A stretch of 64,000 nt of DNA. It comes from Streptomyces mangrovisoli. Lineage in GTDB: Bacteria > Actinomycetota > Actinomycetes > Streptomycetales > Streptomycetaceae. Both the position numbers and the translations under genes were made by a program. The stretch covers positions 62,001-126,000 of the forward strand of contig NZ_LAVA02000026.1 in the NCBI RefSeq assembly GCF_000974985.2, in the 5' to 3' direction. Within the stretch, counting starts at the first letter, position 1; each line of letters opens with the position of its first letter. Positions 1 to 8,941 of the stretch are shown one piece after another. The notes below the pieces were generated by a model. That model made no database searches. It saw nothing but the letters and a program-made list of their open reading frames with translations, and was not told where the DNA came from.

Positions 1-1107
1 CTCCAGCTGGCGCTCGCCGACCAGCGAGCCCATGTCGGCGCCGTAGGCGAGGCTGGTGCCGAGGCGCAGCGCCTTGGTGCGCTCGGTGAAGCGCGCGAGG
101 AAGGCGTCCGCGATCGACTCGTGGACGTAGAGCCGCTCGATGGAGATGCAGAGCTGGCCGGCGGAGGAGAAGCAGGCGCGGACGGCGCCGGCGGCGGCCT
201 TGTCGATGTCGGCGTCGTCGAGGACGAGCATGGCGTTCTTGCCGCCGAGTTCGAGGGAGACGCCGACCAGGCGGGCCGCGGCGCCCTGGGCGACCTCGCG
301 GCCGGTGCGGGTCGAGCCGGTGAAGGACACGTAGTCGGCGTGGCGGACGACCTCGGGGCCGACGACCGGGCCGTCGCCGAGCACGACCTGGAAGACCTCG
401 GCGGGCAGCCCGGCCTCGATCAGCAGGTCACGGGCCCACAGGGCGGTCAGGCAGGTCTCCGTGTCCGGCTTCATCACGACGGCGTTGCCCGCGACGAAGG
501 CGGGCAGCGCGTCGCCCACCGACAGTTCGAGCGGGTAGTTCCACGGCGCGATCTGCCCGACGACACCGCGCGGGTGGCGCAGCTCGGTGACCTTGGTCAG
601 GGTCGGCATGGCGCCGGCGTGCCGCTTGGGCTTCAGGTAGGAGGGGGCCTTGCGGCCGTAGTGGCGGGCGGCGACAGCGACCGCCTGCACCTCCTCGTGG
701 GCGTGCAGACGGGCCTTGCCGGTCTCCAGCTGTATCAGGTCGAGCACCTCGGCCTGGCGGGCCAGCACCAGGTCGTGGAAGCGCAGCAGCACGGCGGCGC
801 GCTGCCGTACGGGCACCTGCGCCCACAGCTGCTGGGCCGCGCGGGCCGCCTTGAACGCCTTCTCGACGTCCTCGGGGGTCGACTCGGGCAGGTCGGCGAG
901 CTTCTCCCCGGTGAACGGGGTGTGGTTGGCGGTGCGGCCGGACCCGACGACGCCCTTGGTGAGCTGGGCGACCAGCTCGGGCGTGACCACGTCGGCCGCG
1001 GTGCGGGCGCGCGCCGGTGCGGGGGCGAGCGGGTTGGTGCCGGTCTGCTCGGGGGTGCCGACGCCGGTCGTCTCCGGGGCCTGATCTGTGGCCTGCGAGT
1101 CCGTCAT
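1..1107 (-). CDS. gabD: Succinate-semialdehyde dehydrogenase (NADP+), 3' end outside window
   Basis: Aldehyde dehydrogenase superfamily enzyme, expected to oxidise succinic semialdehyde to succinate with NADP+ in the cytosol (GABA/4-aminobutyrate breakdown). About 369 N-terminal residues are visible; the C-terminus lies beyond base 1. The ATG is at 1105-1107. After a Pro/Ala/Thr-rich leader of about 40 residues come the Rossmann-type cofactor region (IAPWNYPLELS, then GSTRTGREV), the general-base loop LELGGKN and the catalytic cysteine in SAGQLCISIER. These are the ordered signatures of the ALDH family. The substrate assignment rests on overall resemblance to actinobacterial SSADH proteins and is less certain than the family. 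An inverted repeat lies 74 bp upstream. Confidence 0.85.
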   Translation of the reverse strand, partial: MTDSQATDQAPETTGVGTPEQTGTNPLAPAPARARTAADVVTPELVAQLTKGVVGSGRTANHTPFTGEKLADLPESTPEDVEKAFKAARAAQQLWAQVPVRQRAAVLLRFHDLVLARQAEVLDLIQLETGKARLHAHEEVQAVAVAARHYGRKAPSYLKPKRHAGAMPTLTKVTELRHPRGVVGQIAPWNYPLELSVGDALPAFVAGNAVVMKPDTETCLTALWARDLLIEAGLPAEVFQVVLGDGPVVGPEVVRHADYVSFTGSTRTGREVAQGAAARLVGVSLELGGKNAMLVLDDADIDKAAAGAVRACFSSAGQLCISIERLYVHESIADAFLARFTERTKALRLGTSLAYGADMGSLVGERQLE

Positions 1108-1180
1108 GGCCGCAGGGTATGCCCGTCCGGAGCCTTTGGGTACCCGTCGGTAACGCGACTTCACCGAGTGCTCACACGGC

Positions 1181-1196
1181 GCCAGTGACCACTGGC
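1181..1196. promoter_or_regulatory. Inverted repeat upstream of gabD
   Basis: Perfect 6-4-6 inverted repeat (gccagt, gacc, actggc) in the 133-bp gap between the start of gabD (1107) and the stop of the metallo-hydrolase gene (1241). Its place in the gabD upstream region suggests an operator, but a short hairpin ending the upstream leftward transcript is also possible. Confidence 0.35.
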
Positions 1197-1240
1197 AACA
1201 AACCCGCTGATCAGCGCGTTGTCGACGATCGCCCGAACTT

Positions 1241-2143
1241 CTACGGCGTCCACCGTCCGAAGCGGAACGCCGACCCGTCCCGTCCGACCTCCACCACCCC
1301 GCTTCCGCCGAAGTGGGCGGGGATCAGCAGCTCCCGCTCGTCGGCCGCCCGCCCGAGCACCCGGCGGCGGGTGTCCGCCGCCTGCTCCGGTGCCAGACAG
1401 AAGCAGCTGTTGCACTCCGGACGGAGGATCTGCACCGGACTGTGCAACAGATCTCCGGCGAACACCGCGCGCTCGCCGCCCGAGGCGAGCCGCAGCACGG
1501 ACGAGCCGGGCGTGTGGCCGGGCGCGGCCTCCAGGGTGAGGTGGTCGTCGATGCGGTACTCCCCCTCCCACAGCTCCACCTGCCCCGCGCGGTGCACCGG
1601 GGCGATGCTGTCCTCGTAGGTCAGCCGGTCGTCGGCGCGTGTGCCGCCGCCGTATCCGCCCTCGGGCCCGAAGTGGAAGTCGTCGGCGGCGGGCACGAGA
1701 TAGCGGGCCCGGGGGAAGGTCGGCACCCACGCGCCGTCGACGTCGTGCGTGTTCCAGCCCACGTGATCCCCGTGCACGTGGGTGTTGACGACCACGTCGA
1801 CGTCCGCGGGACGCACCCCGGCCCGCTCCAGGCGCTGGAGGAAGTCCCCTTCCCGGTGGTGGAAGAGGGGGTTGCCGGGCCGTTCGCGGCCGTTGCCCAC
1901 CCCGGTGTCGACCAGGACGGTCCGGCCGCCGCTGCGCAGCACCCAGGTCTGGAGGGCCACCACGACACGGTCGCCGTCGGGGTCCCAGTGGTCGGGGACG
2001 AGCAGGTCCCGGTTCTCCTTCCAGAGGCCGGGTCCGGCGCCCGGGACGAGGACCGGGGCGGGGGCGTAGGGGGCGCTCCACTCGACGACCCTGAGGATCT
2101 CGACGTCGCCGAGCACGAATCGCTGTGCGCTGTCATCTGCCAT
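1241..2143 (-). CDS. MBL-fold metallo-hydrolase
   Basis: A 300-residue protein of the metallo-beta-lactamase fold. The zinc motif HxHxDH is intact (THVHGDHVGWN, about residue 108), followed by the later ligands PGHTPGS, FAGDLLHS and a C-terminal PAHFGGSG. Such proteins hydrolyse esters, lactones, thioesters or phosphodiesters; the substrate cannot be read from sequence. There is no signal peptide, so it is probably cytoplasmic. The ATG at 2141-2143 is chosen because the fold begins right after it; the upstream extension in this frame is antisense to the AraC gene. It is divergent from the AraC-type regulator at 2216 with only 72 bp between, so that regulator is the likely controller. Confidence 0.85.
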   Translation of the reverse strand: MADDSAQRFVLGDVEILRVVEWSAPYAPAPVLVPGAGPGLWKENRDLLVPDHWDPDGDRVVVALQTWVLRSGGRTVLVDTGVGNGRERPGNPLFHHREGDFLQRLERAGVRPADVDVVVNTHVHGDHVGWNTHDVDGAWVPTFPRARYLVPAADDFHFGPEGGYGGGTRADDRLTYEDSIAPVHRAGQVELWEGEYRIDDHLTLEAAPGHTPGSSVLRLASGGERAVFAGDLLHSPVQILRPECNSCFCLAPEQAADTRRRVLGRAADERELLIPAHFGGSGVVEVGRDGSAFRFGRWTP

Positions 2144-2215
2144 GCCCACCACGCTAGAAGCGCGCCCCTGAGCTTTCCAATGCCCGAACGGCTCATCCGG
2201 ATACGCTTGCGTCTC

Positions 2216-3172
2216 ATGGACGTGGTGAGCGACGCGATCTCCACCGTGCGCACGGGACGGCCCTCCTCCCGCCGGCTGCGGGTGCGGGGCCGGTGGTGCG
2301 TACGGCTCTCCCCGTACGACGGCGCGGGGTTCCACGTCGTCCTCGGCGGGGGCTGCCTGCTGGTCCCGGAGGCGGGCGGCGAGCCCGTGCCGCTGGGCAC
2401 CGGGGACGTGGTGCTGCTGCCGCACGGCGCCGGCCACTGGCTGTCGGACGGACCGGTCACGGCGGCGGAACTGGCGCGGGCCGTGGACTTCGAGGACGTA
2501 CGGGGGCACGACGTACGGGACCACGGCGTACAGGAGCAGGACCTGCGGCACGGGCAGGACGTACGGCCGCGCGGCCCCTGCGTCGAGCTGCTGTGCGGCA
2601 AGTACCGCCTGGACCGGGGCCGGATGCATCCGCTGATGGCGGAGCTGCCCCAGGTCGTCCATCTGCCGAACCGGCTCGGCGCGCACCCCGAACTCCGGTC
2701 CGCCGTCGACCTGTTGGCCCGTGAGCTCGACGACCGGCGCCCGGGAGCCTGTCTGGCCCTGCCGGGCCTGCTCGACCTGCTGCTGATCTACATGGTGCGG
2801 GCGTGGCTGGACGAGGCGGAGAGCGGTGTCTGGCCCGGCGCGCTCGGCGACCCCGTGACGACGGCGGCCCTGCGCGCCCTGCACTCCGACCCGGCGGCGT
2901 CCTGGACCAACGACCGCCTCGCGCAGGCCGCGGGCGTCTCCCGGGCCACCCTGGCACGGCGGTTCGGCTCGCTGGTGGGCCGGCCGCCGATGGCCTATCT
3001 GACCTGGTGGCGGCTGACATTGGCCGCCACCCGGCTGCGGGACACGGACGCGCCGCTGGCAGCGGTCGCCCGGGAGACCGGCTACGCGGGCCCGTACGCC
3101 CTGTCGCACGCGTTCCGGCGGGAGTTCGGGGTCACGCCGGGCCGCTACCGGGAGGCGCTGCGGGCCGGGTGA
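2216..3172 (+). CDS. AraC-family regulator with N-terminal cupin
   Basis: Transcription factor of 318 residues. The N-terminal half is a cupin-type sensor (AraC-binding-like cupin_6 pattern, FHVVLGGGCLLV then GTGDVVLLPHGAGHWL). The C-terminal 100 residues carry the two AraC helix-turn-helix motifs (DRLAQAAGVSRATLARRF and PLAAVARETGYAGPYALSHAF) and end with the usual GVTPGRYREA signature. The ATG at 2216 is used; an in-frame ATG at 2180 would add 12 residues. It is divergent from the MBL-fold hydrolase gene, which it probably regulates, along with itself. Family call is firm, ligand unknown. Confidence 0.88.
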   Translation: MDVVSDAISTVRTGRPSSRRLRVRGRWCVRLSPYDGAGFHVVLGGGCLLVPEAGGEPVPLGTGDVVLLPHGAGHWLSDGPVTAAELARAVDFEDVRGHDVRDHGVQEQDLRHGQDVRPRGPCVELLCGKYRLDRGRMHPLMAELPQVVHLPNRLGAHPELRSAVDLLARELDDRRPGACLALPGLLDLLLIYMVRAWLDEAESGVWPGALGDPVTTAALRALHSDPAASWTNDRLAQAAGVSRATLARRFGSLVGRPPMAYLTWWRLTLAATRLRDTDAPLAAVARETGYAGPYALSHAFRREFGVTPGRYREALRAG

Positions 3173-3214
3173 GACGCCACCCGGCCCCGCCCCCGGTGCT
3201 CGGGCTCGGGCTCG

Positions 3215-3244
3215 GGCGTCGGCGTCGGCGTCGGCGTCGGCGTC
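3215..3244. repeat. Hexamer microsatellite (ggcgtc)x5
   Basis: Five exact tandem copies of ggcgtc between the convergent stops of the AraC gene (3172) and the first kinase gene (3245), preceded by two related gggctc units. It abuts the kinase stop codon. Probably slippage-generated spacer; no promoter or hairpin was seen. Confidence 0.7.
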
Positions 3245-4978
3245 TCAGAGCTTCTCGATGTCCAGGTTCGCGATCGCGGTCCTGGCGACCTCGCGGCCCC
3301 GCTCCGTGAAGTCGCTGCGGTCCGGGTAACCGACCGTCAGCTTGTAGAGGTCGCCCGACTTCGCGGTGTAGTAGAAGATCTGGACCTCGCGCGGCTGCGG
3401 GCTCTGGCTGTCGGTGCTGGTGTAGGTGACCGTGTTCCGGGCCGCCTTGCGCCCGTGGTAGTCGAGGCCGTCGACCGTCACCGTCTTCGGGCCCTTGGGC
3501 ATGTTCAGGGTGTAGTCGCCGCTGCCCTTGAACGCCTCGTTGTCGTCGTACATCTGCGCCGCGGCGGAGTTCTTGATCTCGTTCGAGGTGTCCTCGGACT
3601 TCTTCGACAGGTGCAGATTGATCCAGATCGCGCCGCTGCTGTCGTAGTACGTCACCCAGTGCCTGTCCGTGTCGTCCTTGGCGGGCACCTGCTTGAGGTA
3701 TCCCGCCGGGACCGCCAGTTTCACGCCGAGGCCGGGCTGCGCCCTGGTCTTCCAGCCGTCCGGCAGCGGGCCCGCGAACGGGTCGGCCAGCACCAGGTAC
3801 GCCGTCACGGCGGCCGCGGCCACGACGGCGCCCACGCCCAGCCACACGGCGCGGCCGAACCGCCGCACCCGCCCGGCAGGTTCCTGGATGTGGTGCGCGG
3901 CCTGGGTCGGCGCCGGGGCGGGCGGATCGGCGGCCGCCTCCAGCAGCGTGCGCACGCGCGCCGCGTCCGGGCGGTGCGCCGGGTCCTTGTGGAGCAGTCC
4001 GTTGATGGCCTCGGCGAGCGGGCCGCCGGCGGACGCGGGCGGCGCGGGCACGGCGTTCAGGACCGACTGGAGGGTCGCCGGGGTGTTGCTGCGGCGGAAC
4101 GGGGACACGCCCTCCGTCGCCGCGTACAGCACGACGCCCAGCGACCACAGGTCGCTCGCCGGGCCCGGCCGCTGGCCGAGCACCCGCTCCGGGGCGATGT
4201 ACTCGGGCGAGCCGACGAAGCCGCCGGTGTCCGTCAGCCGGGTCTCGCCCTCGATCTGGGCGATCCCGAAGTCGGTGAGCACGACGCGGTCGTACCGGCC
4301 GAGCAGCACGTTGTCGGGTTTGACGTCGCGGTGCAGGACGCCCGCCGCGTGCGCCGCCTCCAGCGCGCCCAGCACCTCCAGGCCGACGCGGGCGGCCTCG
4401 CGCGCGCCGAGCGTGCCCTCCTGGAGGGCGTCGCCGAGGGTGCGGCCGCGCACCAGCTCCATGACGATCCACGGCCGGCCGTCGACCACGGCGACGTCGT
4501 GCACGTCGACCACCGCGGGATGGTCGAGACGGGCCGCGGCGCGGGCCTCGCGCCGCATCCGCTCGAAGGCGTTGGCCTGTTCACGCTCGGGAAGGTGGTC
4601 GGGGACGCGTGGTTCCTTCACCGCCACCTCGCGGTCCACGGTCTCGTCCTGGGCCCGCCAGACCGTGCCCATCCCGCCGTGGCCCAGCTTGGCGAGCAGC
4701 CGGTAGCGGCCGGCGATCAGACGGCCGGCGCCGGGTTCCCCCGCGGGGTGCGGCGCCTCGGCCCGCGGCGCGGGCGACGGTACGGCGGCGGGCACGGGTG
4801 CGGTGGCGGGCACGGGTGCGGTGGCCGGCGCCTGCGCTGGTGCGGTTGCCGGCGCCTGCGCTGGTGTCGGCAGGTGCGCGGGCGCGGGTGCGGGCACGGC
4901 CGCCGCCGGGTCGGGCGGTTGCAGAACAAAACTGGTCGGCTCGTCCGAGCCGTATGGGACTCCCCCGTCACTGCTCAT
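3245..4978 (-). CDS. Membrane Ser/Thr protein kinase (kinase 1 of cluster)
   Basis: Hanks-type kinase of 577 residues. A Pro/Ala-rich N-terminus of about 85 residues precedes the catalytic domain (about 90-345): glycine loop LGHGGMGTVW, VAVKE lysine, HRDVKPDN catalytic loop, DFG, and PEYIAPE. A single membrane span sits near 378-398, followed by an extracytoplasmic domain of about 180 residues with a DGWKTRAQPGLGVKLAVP opening. There are no PASTA repeats. All catalytic residues are present, so it should be active, with its sensor outside the membrane. The ATG at 4978 is used. It is the last of five leftward kinase genes; 115 bp separate it from kinase 2. The same cluster occurs near guaB/glpD in Streptomyces coelicolor. 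Confidence 0.92.
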   Translation of the reverse strand: MSSDGGVPYGSDEPTSFVLQPPDPAAAVPAPAPAHLPTPAQAPATAPAQAPATAPVPATAPVPAAVPSPAPRAEAPHPAGEPGAGRLIAGRYRLLAKLGHGGMGTVWRAQDETVDREVAVKEPRVPDHLPEREQANAFERMRREARAAARLDHPAVVDVHDVAVVDGRPWIVMELVRGRTLGDALQEGTLGAREAARVGLEVLGALEAAHAAGVLHRDVKPDNVLLGRYDRVVLTDFGIAQIEGETRLTDTGGFVGSPEYIAPERVLGQRPGPASDLWSLGVVLYAATEGVSPFRRSNTPATLQSVLNAVPAPPASAGGPLAEAINGLLHKDPAHRPDAARVRTLLEAAADPPAPAPTQAAHHIQEPAGRVRRFGRAVWLGVGAVVAAAAVTAYLVLADPFAGPLPDGWKTRAQPGLGVKLAVPAGYLKQVPAKDDTDRHWVTYYDSSGAIWINLHLSKKSEDTSNEIKNSAAAQMYDDNEAFKGSGDYTLNMPKGPKTVTVDGLDYHGRKAARNTVTYTSTDSQSPQPREVQIFYYTAKSGDLYKLTVGYPDRSDFTERGREVARTAIANLDIEKL

Positions 4979-5093
4979 GGACCCATTCGTATCGCGGCAC
5001 CCGCCACCGCAGCCACCGCCGTCGCCCACCAGTCACAGACCCGTGACCTCAGCCCGGTGTACGGGGCCCCGGGCGCGGGACCCGGCGGCCGCG

Positions 5094-6944
5094 TCAGCTC
5101 CGCGCGAAGGTGTCCAGGGCCACGTCGAAGTACTCCTTCGCCTCCCGCACCTTGCCGACCGGGGCCGACACCCACACGTCGTACATCCGCCCGGCCTCCT
5201 CCCAGCAGAGGTCGTAGGTGTGCCGGGGGCCCTCCGCGGCGCTGAAGCCGTCCCAGGTGAACTCCCACAGCGCGGCGTCGTGCCCGTCGTGCGTGGTGGC
5301 GGTGACCTGCCCGTCGCGGTAGCCGGGGTTGTTGTCCGGGCCCGCGGCGGCGGAGCGGTTCATCACCGCGAGCGGGCCGCCGGACCCCGGGGCGGCGACC
5401 TTGACGCCGATCCGGAAGGTCTCCCCGGGCGACATGTAGAAGATCCGCACGCCCTGCGGATCGCGGGTGAAGTCCTCCGGCACGGCGAGCGAGAACCCCT
5501 CCGGGTCCCGCGCGAGACGGTAGCCGGACGGCGCGGTACGGGTCCCGGAGGTGCCCGGCGCCGAGGCCGCGCCGGTGACGGTCACGGTCGCCGTGGGCAC
5601 GGCCGTCGTCGCCCCGCCGGACGAGGAGGGCGACCGGGACGCGGACCTGCCCGGGGCCTCGGTGGCGCCGGTGTGGGTCGAGGCCACGGGCCGCCCGCCC
5701 CCGCCGCCGCCCTGCATCAGCAGGGCCGCCGCCGACACCCCCGCCCCGGCCGTCGCGGCGACCAGCAGGGCCGCCACCAGCAGGCCCCGGGTGGAGTGCC
5801 GGGGCGCGAGGGCGGACGCCTCGGCGGTGGCGGAACCGGTGGCGGAACCGGAACCGGTGGCGGAAACAGAACCGGAGCCATGACCGGCCCCGGAGCCATG
5901 ACCGGAAACGGCACCGTGCCCGACACCGATGCCATGCCCGACGCCGACGCCATGACCGACACCGGCACCAGCACCCTGGCCGAAACCGGAGCCCGCGCCC
6001 GAGCCGGGACCGGAGCCGGCCGCGGGGACCGCGTCGGCGGGTGCGGTCCCGCCCGGCCGGGGAGCGTCGCGCCGGGTCGGTGTGTAGCCGGACGCCCGCG
6101 TGGCGGGTGTGCGGCCGGTGTCCAGGAAGGCGCGCAGCAGCCGTTCCGCCTCCGCCACGCCGAGCCGCCGGTCGGGGTCCCGCTCCAGCAGCCCCCGCAC
6201 CACCGGCAGCAGCGGCGCGGCCTGCGCGGGCGTACGGATCTCGTCGAACACGACCGCGTGCAGGATGCCGCCCAACGAGTCGCGGCGGAACGGCGATTCG
6301 CCGCTCAGGGCGGTGCACAGCAGCGCGCCGAGCGACCACAGGTCGGACTCGGGGCCGGTCCGGGCGCCCGACATCCGCTCCGGCGCGGTGTACTCGGGCG
6401 AGCCCACGAACGACCCGGTCTCGGTGAGCGTCGTGGCGCCCGCGACCTGCGCGATGCCGAAGTCGGTGAGGACCACCCGGCCGGTGCCGGAGTCGACGAG
6501 GACGTTCGCCGGTTTGATGTCGCGGTGCAGCACGCCCGCCGCGTGGGCGGTGCGCAGCGCGCCGAGCAGGTCGACGCCGATGCGTGCGACCTCCCGCGCG
6601 TCCAGCGGCCCATGGGCCGAGACGCGGTCGGCGAGCGAACCGCCGTCGATCAACTCCATGACGATGTACGGCCGTTCGTCCTGCTCGACGACGTCGTGCA
6701 CGACGATGACATGCGGGTGCCGCAGCTGCGCGACCGCACGCGCCTCACGGAGGGTGCGGTCACGATGCCGCCGCGCCTCCGTGTCGGGGAGCGAGTCGTC
6801 CTGCGCTATCTCCTTCACCGCCACGCGCCGGCCCAGCAGTTGATCGGTGGCACGCCACACGATGCCCATGCCGCCGCGGCCGATGCGCTCCTCCAGCCGG
6901 TACCGCCCGGCGATCACCCGGACAGCGGCCCCCTCGGTCCCCAT
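5094..6944 (-). CDS. Membrane Ser/Thr protein kinase (kinase 2 of cluster)
   Basis: 616 residues. The kinase domain starts almost at the N-terminus (about 10-270): IGRGGMGIVW, VAVKE, HRDIKPAN, DFGIAQ and PEYTAPE, all intact. A long low-complexity linker follows, including a run of Gly-His units (GVGHGVGVGHGIGVGHG, about 325-350), then a membrane span near 388-411. The outside domain of about 205 residues opens with GYRLARDPEGFSLAVPEDF, the same pattern as the sister kinases. The ATG at 6944 was chosen because the domain begins right after it. The linker is encoded by a repetitive stretch around 5820-5995. Expected to phosphorylate Ser/Thr on cytosolic targets after an extracytoplasmic cue; targets unknown. 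Confidence 0.92.
   Translation of the reverse strand: MGTEGAAVRVIAGRYRLEERIGRGGMGIVWRATDQLLGRRVAVKEIAQDDSLPDTEARRHRDRTLREARAVAQLRHPHVIVVHDVVEQDERPYIVMELIDGGSLADRVSAHGPLDAREVARIGVDLLGALRTAHAAGVLHRDIKPANVLVDSGTGRVVLTDFGIAQVAGATTLTETGSFVGSPEYTAPERMSGARTGPESDLWSLGALLCTALSGESPFRRDSLGGILHAVVFDEIRTPAQAAPLLPVVRGLLERDPDRRLGVAEAERLLRAFLDTGRTPATRASGYTPTRRDAPRPGGTAPADAVPAAGSGPGSGAGSGFGQGAGAGVGHGVGVGHGIGVGHGAVSGHGSGAGHGSGSVSATGSGSATGSATAEASALAPRHSTRGLLVAALLVAATAGAGVSAAALLMQGGGGGGRPVASTHTGATEAPGRSASRSPSSSGGATTAVPTATVTVTGAASAPGTSGTRTAPSGYRLARDPEGFSLAVPEDFTRDPQGVRIFYMSPGETFRIGVKVAAPGSGGPLAVMNRSAAAGPDNNPGYRDGQVTATTHDGHDAALWEFTWDGFSAAEGPRHTYDLCWEEAGRMYDVWVSAPVGKVREAKEYFDVALDTFARS
5820..5995. repeat. Degenerate short repeats coding the Gly/His/Ser linker of kinase 2
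   Basis: Imperfect tandem 6-12 bp units (variants of ccggagccatgaccg and cgacgccatg) encode alternating Gly-His, Gly-Ser and Ala-Thr residues between kinase domain and membrane span. This is a coding repeat and a likely site of length variation between strains. Confidence 0.6.
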
Positions 6945-7036
6945 GCGCCCATCATGCCGCAGCCGCACCCCGCACCCGCGTCGCCGACCGGCCAAGTGGT
7001 CGGCCCCACACGGAGCTTCGCCGGGCGCGGCCGCGG

Positions 7037-8701
7037 TCAGCCGCCGTCGGGCCGCCAGCTCTGGAGCACGGTGCGGAACTCCTGGCTGGTGGTCGCCCAG
7101 TCCGCGGCCGGGGAGGAGATGTAGATCGCGTACTCCACGCCCTCCCGGGAGAAGTACGTCTCCTCGGTGGCCCGGCGCGGACCGGGGAGCGTTCCGCTGT
7201 TCGCCGTCGCGGTCCAGGTGTACTCCCACACCGAACCCGGCCGGTCCCGGTAGGTGTTGGCCTCCAGCTTCACCCGCTTGTAGTCCACCAGCCGCTGCAA
7301 CTGCTGTTCCAGGTCCAGCTGGTGATCGTGACCGTTGTCGAAGTCGGAGGAGGGGTCGACGGCGACGCGGATGAAGTGCTCGCCGCCGTCGGGGCTGTAG
7401 TCGACCTGGTCGGCGTCGTAGACCTTGCGGGTCCACTGCTTGGAGGGCAGGGCGAGGCTGTAGCCGCGGGGGTCGTCGAAGCGGATCCACCCGCTGGGCA
7501 GGTTCGAGTCGGCACCGGCCGACGCGGAGGCCGACGGGTTGCCGCCGGGGCCGGCGTCGCCGCTCTGCGAGGCCGCGTTGCCGCTGCCCGCGTCGGCGCT
7601 GCCGTGCCACTTCTGGAGGGCCACCGCGGTGCCGCCGCCGATCAGCGCGGCGAGCACCACGACGAGGGCCAGGGTGCGCAGCCGGCGCCGTCCGACGGGC
7701 GCGCCCTGCACGCCGGGCGAGCCGCCCACCAGGGTCGCGCCGGGCGCCTGCGGGCCGGGGGCGGCGGTCCCGGACCGCGGGAGCGGGCGGGACGCCGAGT
7801 CGTAGGGTCCCGAGGGCGTGCGGTGGTGCCGGGTGTCGTAGGGCTGCGTGGGCACGAACGCCTGGGCCTCGCTGGGGCTGCGGCCCTCCGCGGCCTCGGC
7901 GAGCATCTGCTCGGTCTCCGCCGCGTCCGGCCGCTGGGCGGGGTCCTTGCGCAGCAGCGCGACGATGACGGGGCCGAGCGGTCCCGCGTACCGGAGCTCC
8001 CCGGCCTCCTCCTCCACCACCGCCTGCATGGTGGACAGCGGCGAGGTGCGCCGGAACGGGGACCTGCCCTCGACCGCCGTGTACAGCGTGGCGCCCAGCG
8101 CCCACAGGTCGGAGGCGGGGCCCGGGTCGTGGCCGCGGACCCGCTCGGGGGCGAGGTAGTCGACGGAGCCGACGACCTCACCGGTGCGGGTGATCGTGGA
8201 GTCGCCCTCGATCTGCGCGATGCCGAAGTCGGTGAGCAGGACCCGGCCGTCGTGGCCGAGCAGGACGTTGCCGGGCTTGACGTCGCGGTGCAGGACTCCG
8301 GCGGCGTGCGCGGCGCGCAGCGCGCGCAGCACCCACAGGCCGACCCGCGCGGCCTCGCGCGGCTCCAGCCGGGTCTCGTCCTTGACCGCGTCGGCCAGCG
8401 AGCGGCCCTCGATCAGTTCCATGACGATCCACGGGCGGCCGTCGTGCTCCAGCACGTCGTGCACCGTGACGACGGCGGAGTGGTTGACGCGCGCGGCGGC
8501 GCGCGCCTCGGCCCGGGTGCGCGCGAGCAGCACGGTCCGGTCGCTCTCGGACACGTAGAGCGCGGCCGTCAACTCCTTGATGGCGACGGTCCGGTGCAGC
8601 ACCTCGTCGTGGGCGCGCCACACCCGGCCCATCCCGCCGCTGCCTATGGAGTCGGCCAGCCGGTAGCGGCCCGCGAGGAGCAGGCCCTGCATCTGATTCA
8701 C
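7037..8701 (-). CDS. Membrane Ser/Thr protein kinase (kinase 3 of cluster)
   Basis: 554 residues. Catalytic domain at about 10-270 with IGSGGMGRVW, VAIKEL, HRDVKPGN, DFGIAQ and APER intact; span near 343-362 (LALVVVLAALIGGGTAVAL). The external domain of about 190 residues starts GWIRFDDPRGYSLALPS and is homologous to the others. The GTG at 8699-8701 is preferred over the ATG nine bases downstream because the purine-rich ggggaaac lies directly before it; with the ATG the spacing would be too long. The gap to the next gene upstream (kinase 4 stop at 8942) is 240 bp, enough for an own promoter. No key residue is missing. Confidence 0.9.
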   Translation of the reverse strand: MNQMQGLLLAGRYRLADSIGSGGMGRVWRAHDEVLHRTVAIKELTAALYVSESDRTVLLARTRAEARAAARVNHSAVVTVHDVLEHDGRPWIVMELIEGRSLADAVKDETRLEPREAARVGLWVLRALRAAHAAGVLHRDVKPGNVLLGHDGRVLLTDFGIAQIEGDSTITRTGEVVGSVDYLAPERVRGHDPGPASDLWALGATLYTAVEGRSPFRRTSPLSTMQAVVEEEAGELRYAGPLGPVIVALLRKDPAQRPDAAETEQMLAEAAEGRSPSEAQAFVPTQPYDTRHHRTPSGPYDSASRPLPRSGTAAPGPQAPGATLVGGSPGVQGAPVGRRRLRTLALVVVLAALIGGGTAVALQKWHGSADAGSGNAASQSGDAGPGGNPSASASAGADSNLPSGWIRFDDPRGYSLALPSKQWTRKVYDADQVDYSPDGGEHFIRVAVDPSSDFDNGHDHQLDLEQQLQRLVDYKRVKLEANTYRDRPGSVWEYTWTATANSGTLPGPRRATEETYFSREGVEYAIYISSPAADWATTSQEFRTVLQSWRPDGG

Positions 8702-8941
8702 GTTTCCCCGCAATGCTCTTGACAGGGCCAGCGTAGGGACACCCCTGCCGCCAGGGAACAAGCGGGGCGGCACGGAGACCGCACTGTGACGGTTGTCGCT
8801 TCCGGTGACACGAGGGAACCGCCCGGCCAACTGCGGGCTGCGTCGCGGCCGTCACTGCGGGTACGGAACGTGTCCGGTCGCGGCAGCGGCGGGCGGTGAC
8901 GCGCCGGTCCGGCGGCGGTGTCCGAATTCCCTGACGTGCCG

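Noticed and set aside
4803..7124. Long rightward open frame (over 700 codons) opposite kinases 1 and 2
   Set aside because: Product is Arg/Gly/Val-rich without motif; it arises from the third-position G/C bias of the real genes on the other strand.
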